8,311 nucleotides of DNA from Candidatus Omnitrophota bacterium (lineage in GTDB: Bacteria > Omnitrophota > Gorgyraeia > Pluralincolimonadales > Pluralincolimonadaceae), in assembly GCA_028715315.1 (NCBI GenBank), contig JAQUSA010000034.1, positions 1 through 8,311 on the forward strand, read 5' to 3'. How positions within the stretch are numbered: the stretch's first letter is position 1; each line of letters begins with the position of its first letter. This document shows, one piece after another, positions 6,028 through 8,311 of the stretch. The notes beneath the pieces were generated by a model. It worked only from the letters and a program-made list of their open reading frames with translations. It ran no database searches and was not told where the DNA came from. The translations under genes and the position numbers were made by a program.

Positions 6028-7059
6028 TCAGATCCCTTTAACCATTGAATTGCGCAGGATCCCGTATGCCGTAAGCGCGGCCCTCAACGCGGGATCCGCG
6101 GAATATATCCTGTCAAATTTCTTCTTCTTTTTTATGATATTCCAAAACGATTTCAATTTAAAGAAGTTTTTGGGTTTCGCCTGCGCCATCAGGTCGAGAT
6201 GCTCGGGGAACGGCCCGGTCTCGAGGCCGCGTTCGATGAAAAGCCATACGCGGTTATGCCTGTCCAGCTCATGGCGGATGCTTTCCGTTATGCGCTGCCT
6301 GGAGCCGGCATCCCTGCAGGTCAGCACATAAGCGACCCGCATGATCCTGCCCCATTTCTTCTCGAATATGCGGGCGCTCCTGTCAAACGTCCCCTTCCTG
6401 TCCTTCAGGAACTTCCCCGACCTCCCCTCCTCATGATAGACATAACAGCCCTTCGACATAGCGCATATATATCCCGCCTTCTGCGCGCGGCGGCTATAGT
6501 CGGTATCCTCAAAATACGCGAATCCGTACTCGTCATCAAGATATCCTATCTTCCTCATAACCTCGCGCTTTATGAGCATGCAGAACCCCACGCCCGCGTT
6601 CATCTCGATCCATCTTCCCGTATCCTTGCGGAGGTCGGCGGCAAGCCTGTCCACCGAAACGCCGCCGCGGGCCCTCAAGCCGAAGTTATTGGACGACGGG
6701 TTCACTATACCTATCGACGGGTCGCTTTGCGCGGCCTTTATCATTTCGGTAAGCCATCCGTCAGTCACGATAATATCGTTATTGAGTATGCATGCGAAGC
6801 ACGCGTTTGACATCATCAGCCCTTTGTTCATCCCGCGCGCAAAACCTTCGTTCACGCAATTAAATACCGTTTCTATCTCTATATTCGCGCTGCCCTTCAG
6901 GGTCAGCAGGTATTCCTTCAGCCCGTGCTCGGTAGACGCGTTATCGACTATGATGAGCCTGCACCGTTCCTTTGTGCACCGCAGTATCGAGTCCACGCAT
7001 TTCTTAAGGAGCGCGAGGTTGTTCCAGCTGAGCAGGACAAGGTCGCATTTTATTTCCAT
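6028..7059 (-). CDS. Family 2 glycosyltransferase (WbbL/rhamnosyltransferase-like) with C-terminal extension
   Basis: Residues 1-240 form a GT-A enzyme of the group that includes O-antigen rhamnosyltransferases. It begins DLVLLSWNNLALLKKCVDSI (6-25), then IIVDNAST (36-43) and ILNNDIIVTDGWL (91-103), where NND stands at the DxD position, as is common in this subgroup. NAGVGFCMLIKREV (154-167) and the acceptor-side FEDTDYSRRAQKAGY (183-197) follow. Beyond that, residues 240-343 are extra. They read as strand (RVAYVLTC), helix, strand (RVWLFIE), a basic stretch with five Lys, then FDRIYSADPALRAALTAYG. This resembles the first part of a GT-B Rossmann domain but has no complete nucleotide-sugar half. 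GGAGG lies 7 nt before the ATG and the gene starts 10 bp inside the preceding one. Transfer of a deoxyhexose or hexose to core or surface glycan is likely; the donor is not readable. Confidence 0.85.
   Translation of the reverse strand: MEIKCDLVLLSWNNLALLKKCVDSILRCTKERCRLIIVDNASTEHGLKEYLLTLKGSANIEIETVFNCVNEGFARGMNKGLMMSNACFACILNNDIIVTDGWLTEMIKAAQSDPSIGIVNPSSNNFGLRARGGVSVDRLAADLRKDTGRWIEMNAGVGFCMLIKREVMRKIGYLDDEYGFAYFEDTDYSRRAQKAGYICAMSKGCYVYHEEGRSGKFLKDRKGTFDRSARIFEKKWGRIMRVAYVLTCRDAGSRQRITESIRHELDRHNRVWLFIERGLETGPFPEHLDLMAQAKPKNFFKLKSFWNIIKKKKKFDRIYSADPALRAALTAYGILRNSMVKGI
6057..6097. repeat. Inverted repeat near the GT2 3' end
   Basis: GGATCCCG (6057-6064) and CGGGATCC (6090-6097) are perfect complements around a 25-nt loop. 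Three more pairs (CGC/GCG) form outside if one A is bulged. It lies in the last codons of the GT2, ending 30 nt before the next gene's ATG. It has no T tract. The match is clear; a role is uncertain. Confidence 0.75.
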
Positions 7060-7883
7060 CCGCTCTCCTCCAGCATCCGCTCGAGCCTTTTACCGTACGT
7101 ATATTCCGAAACGGCAAGGATATGGCCCGCGGAGGCGATCTTCCTCCCCTGTTCCCTGTTGTTAAGGAAATAGTCCGCCTTCCTGAACAGGTCATCCTTA
7201 TCGTTGTATACGACTACGTTTTCCCCGTCCGCGAAAAGCTCCTCAAATCCGTTGTCCTTTATCCTGTTCGTCATAAGCAGCGCGCCGCAAGAAAGCACCT
7301 CGAACATCCTCATATTGATGTCGTTATTGATCGAATAGTTGAACCCTATCTTCGCGCTGCTGTATATATTCGACATGAGGCTCGACTCGGCCCTGCCGAT
7401 AAAACTGTTTGGGTACCTTCGCGCCAGCTGTTTTAGCATCTCGCCCCTTGGGTTCTTCTTGCCCTCGGTCCCGACAAAAGCGATATCGAGCTTGCGCTCG
7501 ACACCGAGGTCCTTATGTGTGCCGGGATCGCACGCTATCGGCACCCATACCGCGCTGATGCCCGTATCGTGTTTCAGCTTTTGCGCCCCGTTCTTCTGCG
7601 CGCAGAAGACGCGGTCATAATGGGCCGCCTGCGCCCTGATCTTCCTGTACGGTTTTTCCAGGTGCGTGTCTATGGCATAGAATGCGCAGGGCTTCAGGTG
7701 CGCGGGGATATCGTACTTATAATCGCCGTGGTCGATGCGAAGATACAGGTCGTAACCCGCGGGAATGTTCGGGTCGCTCGTCCAGAAGTGGCCGTATTCT
7801 ATCCCGAGCGCCTTTGCCGCGTTCTCGAAATAGCGGCCGATCGTGTCTTCCCTGTCCTTATTGAATATAAGCGCGAGCCTCAT
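7050..7883 (-). CDS. CgeB-like glycosyltransferase (GT-B, glycosyl transferases group 1 type)
   Basis: The 277-residue product looks like the CgeB-type proteins, in which a short N-terminal domain precedes a group 1 glycosyltransferase C-terminal domain. The N-terminal half has YDLYLRIDHGDY (44-55), FYAIDTHLE (68-76) and YDRVFCAQKNGAQKL (89-103), a run typical of the family, then WVPIACDP (113-120). The C-terminal half has IAFVGTEG (134-141), INMRMFEVLSCGALLMTNR (189-207) and LFADGENVVVYND (216-228). These correspond to the E-x7-E type donor region of GT4-like enzymes, with Glu195 and the following G-A-L-L. The ATG overlaps the heptosyltransferase stop as ATGA; GGAGG is 13 nt upstream. No signal peptide or membrane segment is visible, so it probably acts in the cytoplasm. 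Its setting suggests LPS-core or surface-polysaccharide glycosylation. Donor and acceptor are unknown. Confidence 0.82.
   Translation of the reverse strand: MRLALIFNKDREDTIGRYFENAAKALGIEYGHFWTSDPNIPAGYDLYLRIDHGDYKYDIPAHLKPCAFYAIDTHLEKPYRKIRAQAAHYDRVFCAQKNGAQKLKHDTGISAVWVPIACDPGTHKDLGVERKLDIAFVGTEGKKNPRGEMLKQLARRYPNSFIGRAESSLMSNIYSSAKIGFNYSINNDINMRMFEVLSCGALLMTNRIKDNGFEELFADGENVVVYNDKDDLFRKADYFLNNREQGRKIASAGHILAVSEYTYGKRLERMLEESGWK
7067..7071 (-). promoter_or_regulatory. Shine-Dalgarno site of the WbbL-like GT2
   Basis: On the minus strand GGAGG lies 7 nt before the ATG at 7059, inside the last codons of the preceding CgeB-like gene. It supports the chosen start despite the 10-bp overlap. Confidence 0.8.
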
Positions 7884-8311
7884 CTTGCCGACAATACCTC
7901 CTTCGCCGCATTGTAGACCTCGTCCGCGCCGATCCTGCTAAGGCAGACCCTGTCATTGCAATCCTTCATCTTGAAATTCCTGTAACACGGGCGGCACGGA
8001 ACATCTTCCTTTACCGCCCTGTGCCTGCCGCTGCCGTAGGGGTATTGGCCGTATACTTTCTCATCGACGGGGCCGAAGATCCCCACAGTGCCGGCGCCCG
8101 CGCCCGCAGCCAGGTGCAGCAGCCCCCCGTCATTGGCTATTACGACCCTGCACATCCCCATCAACGCGGCCGCCTGGAGCAGCGATGTCTTGCCGTATGC
8201 TTCTATCGGCTTATTCCTCATCGCGGCCCGTATGCTTTCGCAGACCGGGGCCTCATCGGCGCTCCCGAATATTATGACCTTCGCCTTAAGCTCGTCCGCG
8301 AGGCGGTCCGC
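7880..8311 (-). CDS. GT9 heptosyltransferase, C-terminal part (partial, 5' end outside window)
   Basis: The frame is open to the window edge, giving 143 C-terminal residues; an internal ATG at 8221 is not the true start, as homology-like sequence continues upstream (KVIIFGSADE at fragment residues 11-20). Family 9 enzymes such as WaaC and WaaF transfer heptose from ADP-heptose to the LPS inner core. The donor-domain hallmark NDGGLLHLAAG (60-70) is followed by GIFGPVDEKVYG (77-88). A four-cysteine C-terminal segment (Cys106, 109, 118, 123) follows, CxxC then two more, which many GT9 proteins carry. It is the first visible gene of the minus-strand train and shares an ATGA overlap with the next. 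gmhB downstream fits a heptose role. WaaC, WaaF and WaaQ cannot be told apart here. Confidence 0.92.
   Translation of the reverse strand, partial: ADRLADELKAKVIIFGSADEAPVCESIRAAMRNKPIEAYGKTSLLQAAALMGMCRVVIANDGGLLHLAAGAGAGTVGIFGPVDEKVYGQYPYGSGRHRAVKEDVPCRPCYRNFKMKDCNDRVCLSRIGADEVYNAAKEVLSAR

Noticed and set aside
5055..6041. Long plus-strand open frame (328 codons) opposite the two GT2 paralogues
   Set aside because: It is antisense to well-supported genes and crosses their boundary; its product shows no domain.

Overview
The window looks like a chromosomal segment from a Gram-negative-type bacterium, probably from an uncultured lineage. Heptose and LPS-core genes imply an outer membrane. The DNA is moderately GC-rich, yet coding sequences favour AUA for Ile and AGG for Arg: in the first 50 codons of the uracil-DNA glycosylase gene, 3 of 4 Ile are ATA and all 3 Arg are AGG. 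This codon style, the family 4 (not family 1) UDG, and the packed glycosyltransferase operon recall Candidatus Omnitrophota or another PVC/Elusimicrobia-like lineage. That assignment is an inference from general familiarity and was not tested.

Layout. Bases 1-114 hold the 3' end of a plus-strand gene, possibly a TPR protein. Everything else is one minus-strand gene train, read from high to low coordinates. It begins with a GT9 heptosyltransferase cut by the window edge (8311-7880). Next come a CgeB-like GT-B glycosyltransferase (7883-7050), a GT2 enzyme with an unexplained C-terminal extension (7059-6028), and two tandem WaaE-like GT2 paralogues (6026-5250 and 5269-4487). These are followed by gmhB (4506-3922), an MGDG-synthase/UgtP-like glycosyltransferase (3922-2795), a family 4 uracil-DNA glycosylase (2798-2133) and priA (2131-125). 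priA ends tail to tail with the plus-strand gene, 10 bp away.

How the genes work together. GmhB supplies a step of ADP-heptose synthesis and the GT9 enzyme would use ADP-heptose on the LPS inner core. The CgeB-like and three GT2 enzymes probably add further core or surface sugars, and the UgtP-like enzyme suggests a glycolipid or lipid-linked acceptor. The last two genes belong to DNA repair and replication restart. All eight junctions overlap or leave 1 nt, so the nine genes are probably co-transcribed and translationally coupled. There is no stretch over about 10 bp without a gene.

I see no RNA genes, mobile elements, CRISPR arrays or defence systems, and no convincing new system. The least explained signals are: perfect inverted repeats inside coding sequence (two 16-bp palindromes and a 10-bp-stem hairpin in one GT2 gene, and a 9-bp-stem hairpin just inside priA); the extension on the GT2 at 6028-7059; and Shine-Dalgarno sequences written by the conserved YWE codons of the tandem GT2 paralogues.
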